Positions 26,964-36,554 of a DNA stretch of 64,000 bases are shown here, in pieces. Source of the DNA: Devosia rhodophyticola (GTDB lineage Bacteria > Pseudomonadota > Alphaproteobacteria > Rhizobiales > Devosiaceae). The DNA lies in contig NZ_CP118247.1 in assembly GCF_028816475.1 (NCBI RefSeq), forward strand, positions 3,216,001 to 3,280,000. The letters run 5' to 3'. Both the position numbers and the translations under genes were made by a program. The stretch's first letter is position 1, and every line of letters starts with the position of its first letter. The notes under the pieces are model-generated. The model ran no database searches. It saw only the letters and a program-made list of their open reading frames with translations, and had not been told where the DNA came from.

Positions 26964-27446
26964 ATGGCCGTTTCCGTCGCCATAGAAACACCATTGCAGG
27001 ACGATGTACGTCGGCTGGTTGCGGCACTCAATGCGCATTTGGTGCCGTTGTCGCCGCCCGAGTTTCAGTTCAAGATGACCGTCGAGCAGATGGCCGGTGA
27101 GGATACATCGGTGTTTGTTGCGCGGCGTGAAGACGGCTCGGCGGTTGGTATTGGTGCGCTCAAGGTGCATGCCGATGGGTTGGGTGAAGTCAAACGGATG
27201 TATACCGATCCGACAGTGCGCGGGCAGCGGGCCGGTTCGGCTTTACTCGAGGCCATAGTGGCGCTGGCGCGGCACAAGGGATTGACCAGAATGATGCTCG
27301 AAACGGGCGAAGGGCCGGGTTTTGCCGGTGCGTTTCGGCTCTATGAGCGAGCGGGCTTTACTGTGCGCGGTGCTTTTTTGGACTATCCGGCGAGCGAGTG
27401 GTCGCGGTTTTATGAAATGGCGCTCAGTCCGGAGGTTTCGGCATGA
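26964..27446 (+). CDS. GNAT family N-acetyltransferase
   Basis: A 160-residue acetyltransferase. The acetyl-CoA binding segment is VKRMYTDPTVRGQRAGSALLEAI (V/I-x-x-x-x-R-G-x-x-x-G type), with a C-terminal GFAGAFRLYERAGF. Substrate unknown. It lies three bases after gatC and overlaps the next gene by four bases, so it is embedded in the gat operon. Confidence 0.88.
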   Translation: MAVSVAIETPLQDDVRRLVAALNAHLVPLSPPEFQFKMTVEQMAGEDTSVFVARREDGSAVGIGALKVHADGLGEVKRMYTDPTVRGQRAGSALLEAIVALARHKGLTRMMLETGEGPGFAGAFRLYERAGFTVRGAFLDYPASEWSRFYEMALSPEVSA

Positions 27447-27910
27447 AGCGCATATTGGGCGCACTGGCGCTGGCAATGTTGCCGGGCGTTGCGTTGGCGC
27501 AGACTGATCCGGTCGAGCAGGACAGGCTTTATGTCAGCGATCCGGCGGCTTGCCAATTGTTGGAAACCAAGGGCGTTAGCGCGTTTGAAGATCTGGATTT
27601 TACCACGCTCAGTTTTGAACAAGGCATTCAATCGCTGGAATTTCACTGCAATTTCTTTGATGTTAAAACCAAGCCGGGCAATGCCTTCACGCTGGTTTCC
27701 GCTGTTTGCGAAACGCCGGGCGAGAACTATCCCGACATGTTTTCGATTGGCCGCTATAACGACGACACCATTCAGGTTACCTCGATGTCCGATTCCATGT
27801 TTTCTCTGTTGAGCGATGGGGAGGGCGCTGGGGAGGCCGAAGAAAATCCACTGCCGCTGGGCGTGACATTATATCACCGCTGCGAAAATCTAAGCGAGTT
27901 ACCGCGTTGA
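27443..27910 (+). CDS. secreted hypothetical protein within the gat operon
   Basis: A 155-residue protein with a clear Sec signal peptide ([19 protein letters not shown], cut before Q). The mature part has four cysteines in [25 protein letters not shown] and YHRCENLS, which could form two disulfides. I do not recognise the family. It overlaps the GNAT gene and gatA by four bases on each side, so it is translationally coupled to both even though a periplasmic protein has no evident role in tRNA amidation. Confidence 0.75.
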   Translation: MKRILGALALAMLPGVALAQTDPVEQDRLYVSDPAACQLLETKGVSAFEDLDFTTLSFEQGIQSLEFHCNFFDVKTKPGNAFTLVSAVCETPGENYPDMFSIGRYNDDTIQVTSMSDSMFSLLSDGEGAGEAEENPLPLGVTLYHRCENLSELPR

Positions 27911-29391
27911 CCGAATTGAACAAACTAAGCCTTGCCGCCGCCCGGAAGGGTCTGTTGGACAAGAAATTTTCCGCAACCGAGCTGACCAGCAGCTATCTGG
28001 ACGCGATTGGTGCGGCCAATCCGGCGCTTAACGCCTATGTGGCGGTGACGGGCGAGCAGGCGTTGGATAAGGCCAAGGCCAGTGATGCCAAGCTGGCGGT
28101 TGGTGAGGCGGGCACGCTTGAGGGCATTCCGCTAGGGGTCAAGGATCTGTTTGCGACCAAGGGCGTGCACACCCAGGCGGCGAGCCATATTCTGGATGGG
28201 TTCAAACCTGAATATGAATCGAGCGTCACGGCCAATCTTTGGCGCGACGGCGCGCTGATGCTGGGCAAGTTGAACATGGATGAGTTCGCGATGGGCTCGT
28301 CCAACGAGACGTCGTATTATGGACCGGTGGTGAGCCCGTTCCGGGCGGAAGGCTCCAACGCCAATCTGGTGCCCGGGGGATCCTCAGGTGGTTCGGCGGC
28401 GGCGGTTTCGGCGTGGCTTTGCGCCGGGGCCACGGCAACGGATACGGGCGGTTCAATCCGCCAGCCAGCGGCATTTACCGGCACCGTGGGAATGAAGCCG
28501 ACCTATGGGCGGTGTTCGCGCTGGGGGACGGTGGCGTTTGCATCCTCGCTGGATCAGGCCGGGCCGATTACGCGCACGGTTGAAGACGCTGCGATGCTGA
28601 TGACATCCATGTCGGGGTTTGATCCCAAGGATTCGACCAGCGTTGATATTGCGGTGCCCGATTTTGCGGCCGCGATCGAGCGCGGGGTCAAGGGGCTGAC
28701 GATTGGCGTACCGCGTGAATATCGCATGGATGGAATGCCACAGGAGATAGAAACACTCTGGCAGCAGGGGATAGAGTGGCTGAAGGCTGAGGGTGCGACG
28801 TTCCAGGACATTTCGCTGCCGCACACAAAATATGCATTGCCGGCCTATTATATCGTCGCACCGGCTGAGGCCTCGTCCAATCTGGCGCGCTATGACGGGG
28901 TGAAATACGGGCTCAGGGTGTCGGGCAAGGACATCACCGACATGTATGAATTGACGCGGGCCGCCGGATTTGGCCGTGAGGTCAAGCGCCGTATCATGAT
29001 TGGCACCTATGTGCTGTCGGCGGGTTATTATGATGCCTATTATTTACAGGCACAGAAGGTCCGCACGTTGATCAAGCGTGATTTTGAGGAGGCGTTCAAT
29101 TCGGGCGTGGATACAATCCTGACCCCGGCGACGCCTTCTGCGGCATTTGGGATTGGCGACGAAGCCATGGCTGCAGACCCGGTAAAAATGTATCTCAATG
29201 ACGTTTTCACAGTAACGGTCAATATGGCTGGGTTGCCGGGCATTGCGGTGCCCGCTGGTAAGGATGGCAAAGGGTTGCCGCTGGGGCTGCAACTGATCGG
29301 CAAGCCGTTTGACGAAGAGACATTGTTTGCCGCAGGCCGGGTTATCGAGCGCAGCGCAGCGATGGATTTTTCGCCCAAAGCCTGGTGGTAA
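27907..29391 (+). CDS. gatA: glutamyl-tRNA(Gln)/aspartyl-tRNA(Asn) amidotransferase subunit A
   Basis: Amidase subunit (494 residues) that releases ammonia from glutamine for the transamidation. The Ser-cisSer-Lys triad is in the amidase signature: Lys in [13 protein letters not shown], the Ser residues in [14 protein letters not shown] and [11 protein letters not shown]. The start is TTG 27907, overlapping the upstream stop (TTGA). The protein then begins [16 protein letters not shown], which is normal for GatA. Confidence 0.96.
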   Translation: MTELNKLSLAAARKGLLDKKFSATELTSSYLDAIGAANPALNAYVAVTGEQALDKAKASDAKLAVGEAGTLEGIPLGVKDLFATKGVHTQAASHILDGFKPEYESSVTANLWRDGALMLGKLNMDEFAMGSSNETSYYGPVVSPFRAEGSNANLVPGGSSGGSAAAVSAWLCAGATATDTGGSIRQPAAFTGTVGMKPTYGRCSRWGTVAFASSLDQAGPITRTVEDAAMLMTSMSGFDPKDSTSVDIAVPDFAAAIERGVKGLTIGVPREYRMDGMPQEIETLWQQGIEWLKAEGATFQDISLPHTKYALPAYYIVAPAEASSNLARYDGVKYGLRVSGKDITDMYELTRAAGFGREVKRRIMIGTYVLSAGYYDAYYLQAQKVRTLIKRDFEEAFNSGVDTILTPATPSAAFGIGDEAMAADPVKMYLNDVFTVTVNMAGLPGIAVPAGKDGKGLPLGLQLIGKPFDEETLFAAGRVIERSAAMDFSPKAWW

Positions 29392-30146
29392 TTACCCAGG
29401 CGGCATTTGACGCGGCGGTTCGCGCCGGTGATTTTGTCGAGGGGCATGATCTTTCGGCGATAGACTGGCGCGATTTACCATCGGGCGATGTGCGGGTGCG
29501 CAATTGCTCGCTTGTGGCCGGCGACCTGTTGCAGGGTGAATTGAACGAAGCCGATTTTGAGGCGGTCACATTTGTTGACTGCCGGTTCGGTGGAGCGGAA
29601 TTGACCAATGCCCGCTTTTCCCAATGTAGTTTTTTCGATGCTGAGCGACGGCTTGGTTGTGATTTTGCCGACGCGCAAATGCGTGGAGCAAGCTTTATCG
29701 ACTGCAACCTGTCGATGAGCCGATTTGCCGGTGCCAACCTGCATGCTGTGCATTGGCAGGGATGCAAGGGGGCGGGCGCCGATTTTGAGGATGCCAGTTT
29801 CTCCCGCAAGAGCGGTCGGACGGTTTCGGTTGCCGGCAGGTTTGTCGATTGCGCGCTAGATTACGTCAATTTCACCCGCGTTTGTCTTGATGATTGTGTT
29901 TTCGATGGCAGCAGCCTGCGTCAGGCGGATTTCAAACGGTGCAGCATGGTGGGTGCAAGTCTGCAGAGAGCGGATTTGATTGGCGCGGTTTTTGATCAGG
30001 CGCGATTGGACAATGGGGACTTGCGCGGTGCGGTCCTCACGGGCTTTGACATCACCGGCCTTGAGGGTTTTGCCGGGATAAAACTCAACGATTCTCAATT
30101 GGGTGCCGTGGTCGGGCCGCTCGGGGTTCGCGTGTTCCCCGGCTGA
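29385..30146 (+). CDS. pentapeptide repeat protein
   Basis: A 253-residue protein with many A(D/N)LXX-like units: [59 protein letters not shown], and later [31 protein letters not shown]. These build a right-handed quadrilateral beta-helix. Some family members mimic DNA and protect gyrase, but no specific role can be assigned. It is cysteine-rich for the family. The start is GTG 29385, overlapping the gatA end by seven bases. Confidence 0.85.
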   Translation: MVITQAAFDAAVRAGDFVEGHDLSAIDWRDLPSGDVRVRNCSLVAGDLLQGELNEADFEAVTFVDCRFGGAELTNARFSQCSFFDAERRLGCDFADAQMRGASFIDCNLSMSRFAGANLHAVHWQGCKGAGADFEDASFSRKSGRTVSVAGRFVDCALDYVNFTRVCLDDCVFDGSSLRQADFKRCSMVGASLQRADLIGAVFDQARLDNGDLRGAVLTGFDITGLEGFAGIKLNDSQLGAVVGPLGVRVFPG

Positions 30147-30242
30147 ATTTTTGGCGCAAACTTGATTGCCGCGGCCATGAAGGCTATGTGCGGCGCAATA
30201 GATATTTAGGCGATGGTATTGCCAAGAGTTCAGGTGCATTGA

Positions 30243-30560
30243 ATGGCGACAGATATTTTTACAACGCTGGATTGGTCCGAACCGCCAAAAGACTTGTCCA
30301 AACCATTGCAAGCCCTGTGGTGGCTAAAGAAGGGTAGTTTGCGCGTTGGACCCGAGTGGGAACAGGCGCATAATATCGTGCAGGCCATGGAAGGCGTGCA
30401 GGCGTTCGATTGGGTGCATGCGTTGATGCACTGGATCGAGGCCGACATGGGCAATGCAGATTATTGGTACCGCCGCTCGGGCAAGAAGCGCGCGACAGCC
30501 AGCGTTTCGGCTGAGTGGGAACATATCGCTGTGGCGCTCAGCGAGATGACCAAGCACTAA
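30243..30560 (+). CDS. hypothetical protein, Trp-rich, soluble
   Basis: A 105-residue protein with no signal peptide or membrane segment. It is rich in Trp and His (LQALWWLKKG, EWEQAHNIVQAMEG, FDWVHALMHWIEADMGNADYWYRRSGK). Its family is not known to me, although I believe similar proteins are found in other Rhizobiales. Its 3' end overlaps the convergent DUF998 gene by 23 bases. Confidence 0.7.
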   Translation: MATDIFTTLDWSEPPKDLSKPLQALWWLKKGSLRVGPEWEQAHNIVQAMEGVQAFDWVHALMHWIEADMGNADYWYRRSGKKRATASVSAEWEHIAVALSEMTKH

Positions 30561-31218
30561 GCGGGTTTGGTTTTCCGGCGGTGACGGGTTTCAGGTAGCC
30601 GAGAAGGATCATCGCCCCTGTCGTCATGTACCAAAGCGTATTGGGCCAGGCGGCGAAGCGTTCCATGACGCCGCGACCCAGTCCGAGATAGATTTCGCTG
30701 CCGTAGAGCACGGATGCGAGGACGCACACAACGCCGGTCAGGATCGAATAAATAGCGTAGCCCGCGTTTGTGCGTAGCGTTGCCAGACCAATCGCCATAA
30801 AGCCCAGCGCCCCGACGAGAAGAGCAAACGTCGCGCCCAATGAATGCAGCGTCATGCTGACATTGAAGGGGAAGATGCCGGCGATGAAGGCGCCGTCGCC
30901 GCCTAGCGCGAGCAACCACAAGCCAGCCAGAACAATGCGCCGACGCGGCCAGATGCTGCGCGTCGCCCATGTGCCCAGCACAACCAGAATGCCGTTGATG
31001 GCCAAACCGGCGTTAAAGACGAGGTTGAGCGGGGAACAAACATATTCGATTCCATCGGGGGCCGGATTTTCAACCCCGCACAATGTTGCGCCCAAAAGGC
31101 TGATGTCATTGGGAATCATGGAATAGTCGGACCAAAATGCCTGCGCCAGAAACTGGGCGAGGAAAAATTCGACCGTGAGGAGCCAGATGATCGCGCCGGT
31201 ACGGAGTGATATATGCAT
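30538..31218 (-). CDS. DUF998 family membrane protein
   Basis: A 226-residue integral membrane protein with about six helices. DUF998 features are visible: WSDYSMIPNDISLLGA near the N terminus, GVENPAPDGIEYVCSPLN, a central FIAGIFP segment and LHSLGATFALLVGALGFMAIG. Function unknown. I prefer ATG 31218 (MHISLRTG, GAGGAT upstream) to the GTG 31251. Convergent and slightly overlapping with the preceding hypothetical gene. Confidence 0.8.
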   Translation of the reverse strand: MHISLRTGAIIWLLTVEFFLAQFLAQAFWSDYSMIPNDISLLGATLCGVENPAPDGIEYVCSPLNLVFNAGLAINGILVVLGTWATRSIWPRRRIVLAGLWLLALGGDGAFIAGIFPFNVSMTLHSLGATFALLVGALGFMAIGLATLRTNAGYAIYSILTGVVCVLASVLYGSEIYLGLGRGVMERFAAWPNTLWYMTTGAMILLGYLKPVTAGKPNPLSAWSSR

Positions 31219-31268
31219 CGGCGCGATCCTCTTTTGGTTAGCACTTTCCACCAGTCAGCTGCGGCAAA

Positions 31269-31526
31269 CTAACGATTATCGACCTGGCTGCGCACCAGTT
31301 CGAGACCGCGCCGTGTGATCCGATAAGGCTTGCCGTTTGCCGAGGCGATCGCCTTTTTTGCTTTCAGTTTTCTGAATAGGCGCAAGTCGCAATTGTACAT
31401 CAACCACCCCTCCCGATTGAAAAACTCGAGCCCGATGGGCTTGCCCCTATGGTCTTTGAGCAGCGCAATGCGACCGCCCTGGGCAAGTGCATGAAGCACC
31501 CGCTGTTCGTCTCTGGAAATATCCAT
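31269..31526 (-). CDS. YjhX family protein (UPF0386)
   Basis: An 85-residue DNA-binding-like protein. It begins MDISRDEQRVLHALAQGGRI and ends PYRITRRGLELVRSQVDNR, both close to E. coli YjhX. YjhX has been reported as the toxin of a toxin-antitoxin pair, but most family members are uncharacterised. No antitoxin-like gene lies next to it here. ATG 31526 fits the family length. Confidence 0.85.
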   Translation of the reverse strand: MDISRDEQRVLHALAQGGRIALLKDHRGKPIGLEFFNREGWLMYNCDLRLFRKLKAKKAIASANGKPYRITRRGLELVRSQVDNR

Positions 31527-31837
31527 GAATAATATGCCCGGCAATGGGCGGTAGTCGTGCCAAATTACGACCAATCCGCGCAAACAAACGCTCACGCCAC
31601 CAGCAGTCGCATGGTGACGTCCAGTTCGTTTAGGCCCCGTCAACTCGTGGACGGGGCGTTAGCGGGTCTCAGACTGGTTAGACATAAACTTGGCCTTCTT
31701 TGCCAGCATAGGTTATGCCCAAAACATCGCGCCGCCAACGACGGCGTGAGAAAATTTTGAATTTAAAGCGGGGTCAGTGCAAACTGGCCACACCAACGAC
31801 CGGACGAGCATTGGATGACGTCGTGAAAAGTGCCAAA
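31527..31837. other. 311-base divergent intergenic region (yjhX / chorismate mutase-like gene)
   Basis: It holds an eight-base-pair hairpin: GCCCCGTC (31634-31641), loop of eight, GACGGGGC (31650-31657), and a smaller CGCCG/CGGCG hairpin near 31730. An open frame from 31715 runs into the downstream gene, but its extra 41 residues (basic, MPKTSRRQRRREK) do not look like the family's N terminus. No clear tRNA or operon promoter is seen. Confidence 0.4.
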
Positions 31838-32134
31838 ATGCCTACTGAATGCGTAACCAAGGATGATGTTCGGGTTGAAATCGACCGAATCGATCATGCA
31901 TTGATAAATTTGTTTGCTGAACGGCACCACTATGTGACCCGGATGGCAGAGATCAAGACCGACCCGCACGAGGCGCGCGATCCGGCACGGATCGAGTCTG
32001 TCATTGAACGCGTACGAGAACGCAGTTTGGCACTTGATCTTGATGAAGATCAGGCTGAACTTGTGTGGCGGACCCTGATCGACTGGAACATCAACTACGA
32101 GAAGGGGATTATCGCCGCGCGACGCGCGAGATAG
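31838..32134 (+). CDS. chorismate mutase-like protein (AroQ type)
   Basis: A 98-residue all-helical protein. VRVEIDRIDHALINLFAERHHYVTRMAEIK matches helix 1 of AroQ chorismate mutases (Arg, acidic and Leu pattern), followed by DPARIESVIERVRERS and a C-terminal helix with EDQAELVWRTLIDWNINYE. Chorismate mutases make prephenate for Phe/Tyr synthesis; related lyases use the same fold. ATG 31838 gives a typical monofunctional length. It is followed 11 bases later by a GNAT gene in the gatB run. Confidence 0.82.
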   Translation: MPTECVTKDDVRVEIDRIDHALINLFAERHHYVTRMAEIKTDPHEARDPARIESVIERVRERSLALDLDEDQAELVWRTLIDWNINYEKGIIAARRAR

Positions 32135-32145
32135 CGGAGGAATGC

Positions 32146-32655
32146 ATGCAGGCCGTCAGCATCCGCAAAGCAGAGACAACAGATGCTTCGATCCTGATCG
32201 AGATCGGGTTTCAGGCCTGGGAAACCAGTATTTTGCCGATCCTGGACCCGGCGCCCAATTTGCGCGAGATCGAGATGCAGCGGTTAAGACAGGCCGTCAG
32301 CGCTTCGCTGGACCGCGTCATCGTTGCCGAAATGGAGCGCGAGGTCGTGGGGTGGTGCTCACGATTGGCGGGTCGCGCCTATATCCCATATCTGTTTGTG
32401 ACGCCCGACATGCAGGGGCACGGTATCGGATCTATGCTGTTGCGGCGCATGGAATCGATGATTGAACTGTCGGGCGCTGACCGGGTTCGACTTGAAACGC
32501 CGGCTGACAATGTCCGGGCTGTGCGGTTTTATGAAAAGCAAGGCTATCACATTATGTCGCGCCCGGCGGATCAACCAGCACATCGAGCCTATTTGAGCAT
32601 CTGGCTGGAAAAGCCGCTGTCGCCATTTTTGGGGGCGATTGCAGACGACGAATGA
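32146..32655 (+). CDS. GNAT family N-acetyltransferase
   Basis: A 169-residue acetyltransferase. Acetyl-CoA segment: YIPYLFVTPDMQGHGIGSMLLRRMES; C-terminal TPADNVRAVRFYEKQGY. GGAGG eight bases before ATG 32146 decides the start and excludes the upstream frame inside the chorismate mutase-like gene. Overlaps the following GNAT gene by four bases. Substrate unknown. Confidence 0.88.
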   Translation: MQAVSIRKAETTDASILIEIGFQAWETSILPILDPAPNLREIEMQRLRQAVSASLDRVIVAEMEREVVGWCSRLAGRAYIPYLFVTPDMQGHGIGSMLLRRMESMIELSGADRVRLETPADNVRAVRFYEKQGYHIMSRPADQPAHRAYLSIWLEKPLSPFLGAIADDE

Positions 32656-33179
32656 CGGCGGCAAAATTCTTGCTCCGAAGGGCGGGTGTCGGAGAGGCGC
32701 CAATTCTGGCCGCAGTCGGCATCGGAGCATGGTCAGCCAGCGCCTTTGCCGATTTTGACAGGGGACGCACTGACAGGTTTGAACTGGAAACCGAATTTTG
32801 CCGGTTCTGTCGCGAGTATGCTCATTTGATTACGGTGGCGTGGCGCGATGACCGAGCCTTGGGTTGGGGCGCGCGCGAACATGATGATTTTCGAATTTCG
32901 GACTTGTGGGTGACGCCATCGGCACAGGGGCAGGGTGTTGGTGCGGCCTTGCTTGTGAAGCTGGAAAACGATATCCGCAAAGCCGGACACAGGTTCGCAG
33001 AGCTTGAGACCTATGCTGGCAATTCTGGCGCGATCCGATTTTATCGCCGACAGGGGTATGAGATTGTCTGGCAAGGCCTTAAGCATTCGGACAGTTTGAA
33101 CTACGCATTGGAAAAAGTGCGACTCGTGAAGTCTTTTGAACGCGAGCCGCCGAATGACACAAGGTTTCCGGCACCATGA
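32652..33179 (+). CDS. GNAT family N-acetyltransferase
   Basis: A 175-residue acetyltransferase. Acetyl-CoA segment: [23 protein letters not shown]-terminal [21 protein letters not shown]. It is similar in layout to its neighbour upstream but only weakly related in sequence, so a recent tandem duplication is not obvious. It overlaps gatB by four bases, so it is translationally coupled to it. Substrate unknown. Confidence 0.88.
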   Translation: MTAAKFLLRRAGVGEAPILAAVGIGAWSASAFADFDRGRTDRFELETEFCRFCREYAHLITVAWRDDRALGWGAREHDDFRISDLWVTPSAQGQGVGAALLVKLENDIRKAGHRFAELETYAGNSGAIRFYRRQGYEIVWQGLKHSDSLNYALEKVRLVKSFEREPPNDTRFPAP

Positions 33180-34678
33180 GCCTCATCGATACGCGCACGC
33201 CCAACCCCAAATATTTCATCGCCGGGGCAACAGGGGATTGGGAAATTGTTGTCGGCATGGAAGTGCACGCGCAGGTGACCTCGGAGAGCAAGCTGTTTTC
33301 GGGTTCATCGACCGAATTTGGCAAGGCGCCCAATTCTAATGTTTCGTTCGTTGATTCCGCCATGCCAGGCATGTTGCCAACCATCAACGAGGAATGTGTG
33401 CGCCAGGCGGTTCGGACCGGGTTGGGCCTAAAGGCCGCGATCAACAAGCGGTCGGTTTTTGATCGCAAGAACTATTTCTATCCGGACCTGCCGCAGGGTT
33501 ATCAGATTTCCCAGTTCAAGGACCCGATTGTGGGCGAGGGCATGGTCTTGCTCGATATGGGCGAGGACGGCGAGATCGAGATTGGTATTGAGCGGCTGCA
33601 TCTGGAGCAGGATGCGGGCAAGTCCATCCACGATCAGCATCCCAATATGAGCTTTGTGGATTTGAACCGCTCGGGCGTGGCGCTGATGGAAATTGTCAGC
33701 AAGCCCGATCTGCGATCGTCTGAAGAAGCCAAGACATATCTGGCAAAATTGCGCACGATCCTGCGCTATCTGGGCACCTGCGACGGCAATATGGAGCAGG
33801 GTTCGATGCGCGCCGACGTCAATGTTTCCGTTCGGCGGCCGGGCGGCGAGTTCGGCACGCGCTGCGAAATCAAGAATGTGAACTCGGTGCGGTTTGCCGG
33901 GCAGGCGATTGAATATGAAGCGCGACGCCAGATTGATATTTTGGAGGACGGCGGCTCGATTGATCAGGAAACGCGCCTGTTTGATCCCAAGCTGGGCGAG
34001 ACGCGCTCGATGCGCTCCAAGGAAGAAGCGCACGATTATCGCTATTTTCCGGACCCCGATTTGCTGCCGCTCGAATTTGATGATGCGTTCGTTGCAGACC
34101 TTGCGGCGCATATCCCTGAATTGCCTGATGAGAAGCGGGCGCGGTTTGTCGGCGAATATGGTGTGACGCCCTATGATGCGATGGTGTTGACGCTGGACCG
34201 CGAGGCCGCTGATTTTTACGAAACCACAGTCAAGTTTGGTGACAAGGCGCGAGACGGCAAAGCGGTGGTCAATCTGATCATGGGAGATCTGTCGGCCTAT
34301 GCGAATACGCAGCAGGTCAGTTTCGCGGAAACCCATGTGACCCCGAGTCAGATTGCGGGAATTGTTGATCTGATCGCCAATGACACGATTTCGACCAAGA
34401 TCGCCAAGGATGTGCTGGCGATGATTCTCAGCGATGAAAAGGACGCGGACCCCGCTGAATTGGTGGAGCGCAAGGGCCTCAAGCAGGTAACCGATACTGG
34501 CGCAATCGAGGCGATTATTGATGAGATCATTGCAGCCAACCCGGATCAGGTCGCCAAGGTATTGGCCAAGCCGACAATGGTGGGTTGGTTTGTCGGTCAG
34601 GCGATGAAAGCGTCAGGCGGCAAGGCCAATCCGAAGGCGCTTAATGAGTTGATGAAGAAGAAACTGGGGCTGGAATAG
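33176..34678 (+). CDS. gatB: aspartyl/glutamyl-tRNA amidotransferase subunit B
   Basis: Kinase and transamidase subunit (500 residues) that activates the mischarged aminoacyl-tRNA and receives ammonia from GatA. Conserved: [50 protein letters not shown] [34 protein letters not shown], and the [12 protein letters not shown] motif. The C-terminal YqeY-like tail domain ends at [13 protein letters not shown]. It lies about 4 kb from gatA, separated by accessory genes. Confidence 0.97.
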   Translation: MSLIDTRTPNPKYFIAGATGDWEIVVGMEVHAQVTSESKLFSGSSTEFGKAPNSNVSFVDSAMPGMLPTINEECVRQAVRTGLGLKAAINKRSVFDRKNYFYPDLPQGYQISQFKDPIVGEGMVLLDMGEDGEIEIGIERLHLEQDAGKSIHDQHPNMSFVDLNRSGVALMEIVSKPDLRSSEEAKTYLAKLRTILRYLGTCDGNMEQGSMRADVNVSVRRPGGEFGTRCEIKNVNSVRFAGQAIEYEARRQIDILEDGGSIDQETRLFDPKLGETRSMRSKEEAHDYRYFPDPDLLPLEFDDAFVADLAAHIPELPDEKRARFVGEYGVTPYDAMVLTLDREAADFYETTVKFGDKARDGKAVVNLIMGDLSAYANTQQVSFAETHVTPSQIAGIVDLIANDTISTKIAKDVLAMILSDEKDADPAELVERKGLKQVTDTGAIEAIIDEIIAANPDQVAKVLAKPTMVGWFVGQAMKASGGKANPKALNELMKKKLGLE

Positions 34679-34680
34679 GC

Positions 34681-34974
34681 ATGGCAAAGGGCTATTGGAT
34701 CGTCAGTCTCGATATCACGGACACTGAAGCCTATGGCGCTTATCAGGCGTTCGTTCGGCCGTTCCTTGTGGCCAATGAAGGGCATTTCATTGTGCGGGGT
34801 GGCCAAAGCGAGGTGGTTGAGGGCAGTTCGCGGTCGCGGCTGGTGATCGTCGAATTTCCAAGCCTTGAACACGCGCGTGCCGCTTACCACTCCGATGCCT
34901 ATCAAGAGGGCATGCAGAAGCGATTGAAGGCGAGTGTTGCGGATTTCGTGATCGCCGAGGGTTTTGACGCTTAA
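34681..34974 (+). CDS. DUF1330 domain-containing protein
   Basis: A 97-residue ferredoxin-like (dimeric alpha-beta barrel) protein. It starts with AKGYWIVSLDITDTEAYGAYQ and contains FIVRGGQSEVVEG and a C-terminal FPSLEHARAAYHSDAYQE. The family is widespread and of unknown function; a link to small-molecule metabolism is guessed from the fold. It follows gatB by two bases and is likely co-transcribed. Confidence 0.88.
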   Translation: MAKGYWIVSLDITDTEAYGAYQAFVRPFLVANEGHFIVRGGQSEVVEGSSRSRLVIVEFPSLEHARAAYHSDAYQEGMQKRLKASVADFVIAEGFDA

Positions 34975-34998
34975 GCGATTGCGTCAGTTCCCCAGCGT

Positions 34999-35889
34999 TC
35001 AAACGCTGGCGCGTTGCCAGCGTCGGACGATGCGACCATCTATTAGAAGCAGACCAACAAAGATCGCGGCCATGCCCAGATAGTGCGAGGGTTGCAGGGT
35101 TTCGCCCAAGAGCGTTACACCCAGCATGATGGCTACCACCGGCGCGATGAAGGTGTTGGACGCGAAGTTGGTGGCCCCAATGCGTGGCAGGAGCCGATAC
35201 ATGATCTGGAACGCCAAGGCGGTTGAGATCAAGCCGAGCGCCAGCCATGCGGCCCAGGTTTCGATGTGGGTTACGTGGGGAATGCCTTCGCCGACCAGGG
35301 CGACCGGCACGGCAGCGATAGAGGCACCGGTCAGGGCGATTGTTGCCAAAACGGTCGGTTCGACGGCCTTGAAGCTGCGGGCGACGTTTAGGGTTATCGC
35401 ATAAAGAATGGTGGCCATCAGGCAGGCGGCAATGCCCCAGAGGCGGGTGGAACCGCCCGCCGAAAGCGCGGGCCAGGCGATCAGCGCGGCACCGGCAAAG
35501 CCTGCCAGGACGCCAAAGCTCTTGTTGGTGCTGGCTTTTTCGCCGCCGGGCCAGAAATTTGAAACAATCACAGTCATGATCGGGGTGAGGGCATTGATGA
35601 TGGCGGTCAGGCCACTGGGGATGACCTGTTGGCCCAAGGGAAAGAGCGTGAAGGGGATGGCATAACTGAAAACGCCTAGAAGCATGAGTTTGCCGATCAG
35701 CGCCGGATCGCGGGGGACGGGCTTTTTCATGGCCATCAGAGCAAGCCAACTGGCAATTGCCGCAATGGAGACGCGTCCGGCGGATACCCAGATGGGGCCG
35801 ATTTCGCGAATGAGCACGGCGTTGAACAAAAACGAGCAACCCCAGATGCTGCCGATGAAAATAATTAGTAACCAGTCACGCACGGACAT
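34999..35889 (-). CDS. EamA/DMT superfamily transporter
   Basis: A 296-residue inner-membrane protein with about ten helices in two EamA halves. The first half shows IFIGSIWGCSFLFNAVLI and LRPxSI-like AGRVSIAAIASW; the second begins near IAACLMATILYA. Drug/metabolite transporters of this type export amino acids or other metabolites; the substrate cannot be inferred. GGAG eight bases before ATG 35889 supports that start. It converges with the DUF1330 gene and diverges from coaD. Confidence 0.88.
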   Translation of the reverse strand: MSVRDWLLIIFIGSIWGCSFLFNAVLIREIGPIWVSAGRVSIAAIASWLALMAMKKPVPRDPALIGKLMLLGVFSYAIPFTLFPLGQQVIPSGLTAIINALTPIMTVIVSNFWPGGEKASTNKSFGVLAGFAGAALIAWPALSAGGSTRLWGIAACLMATILYAITLNVARSFKAVEPTVLATIALTGASIAAVPVALVGEGIPHVTHIETWAAWLALGLISTALAFQIMYRLLPRIGATNFASNTFIAPVVAIMLGVTLLGETLQPSHYLGMAAIFVGLLLIDGRIVRRWQRASV

Positions 35890-36065
35890 TGATTCCACTC
35901 CAGTTAGACGTGGCAGGCTATTCCTGTGAGATGGCCAGGTCGAACCGATTTTGACAATGGGTGTGATCAAAATGCGTTATGGACGCCAAAATGGAGGCAG
36001 ATGGGCTGGCTTGCCTAATGGGGCAACCCATGACAAAAACGCGCAATAGTCTGGGGAGAGTAGAA

Positions 36066-36554
36066 GTGGCCAAGCTGGTGGGGTTTTACCCCGGTTCATT
36101 TGATCCGGTGACCAACGGTCATCTTGATGTTGTTGAGCGGGCCTGCAAGCTGGTGGATACGCTGGTGGTGGCCGTTGGTTCCAACGCGACCAAACAGCCC
36201 CTGTTGGCGCATGAAGCGCGGTTGGTTCTGCTGGAGCAGGTGTTGGCGCCGGTGGGCAAACGCACCGATACCGAATTCAGGATCGTGGATTTTTCCGGGC
36301 TGATGGTGCATGCGGCGCGCGACCATGGCGCCAAGCTGATCATTCGCGGCCTTCGCGATACCACCGACTATAATTATGAAATGCAGATGGTGGGCATGAA
36401 CGCGCAAATGGCGCCGGACCTGCAGACGGTTTTCCTGCCCTCCAGTCCGCACGTGCGGCACATCTCGGCCACATTGGTGCGCCAGATAGCGCAGATGGGC
36501 GGCGATATTTCCGCCTTTGTTCCACAGATCGTTCTCAAGGCTTTGAACCCATGA
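36066..36554 (+). CDS. coaD: phosphopantetheine adenylyltransferase
   Basis: Fourth step of coenzyme A synthesis, transferring AMP to 4'-phosphopantetheine (162 residues). The nucleotidyltransferase motif is FYPGSFDPVTNGHLDVV (with the HxGH-like NGHLD), followed by LIIRGLRDTTDYNYEMQM and SSPHVRHISATLVRQIA. GTG 36066 is chosen because GGAGAG precedes it at the right distance and the protein then has family length; upstream in-frame ATGs at 35979 and later would add 29 unrelated residues. Overlaps the next gene by four bases. Confidence 0.95.
   Translation: MAKLVGFYPGSFDPVTNGHLDVVERACKLVDTLVVAVGSNATKQPLLAHEARLVLLEQVLAPVGKRTDTEFRIVDFSGLMVHAARDHGAKLIIRGLRDTTDYNYEMQMVGMNAQMAPDLQTVFLPSSPHVRHISATLVRQIAQMGGDISAFVPQIVLKALNP

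Noticed and set aside
31715..31837. N-terminal extension of the chorismate mutase-like gene
   Set aside because: The 41 extra residues are unrelated to the family; ATG 31838 gives the normal length.
33428..34336. 302-codon frame antisense to gatB
   Set aside because: A shadow of a highly conserved gene in GC-rich DNA; the plus-strand product is a clear GatB.
34787..35839. 350-codon minus-strand frame overlapping the EamA gene
   Set aside because: Out of frame with the clear membrane transporter and full of Arg/His typical of shadow frames.
35979..36065. Longer start for coaD
   Set aside because: GTG 36066 has a good ribosome-binding site and gives the family length; the 29 extra residues are unlike CoaD.
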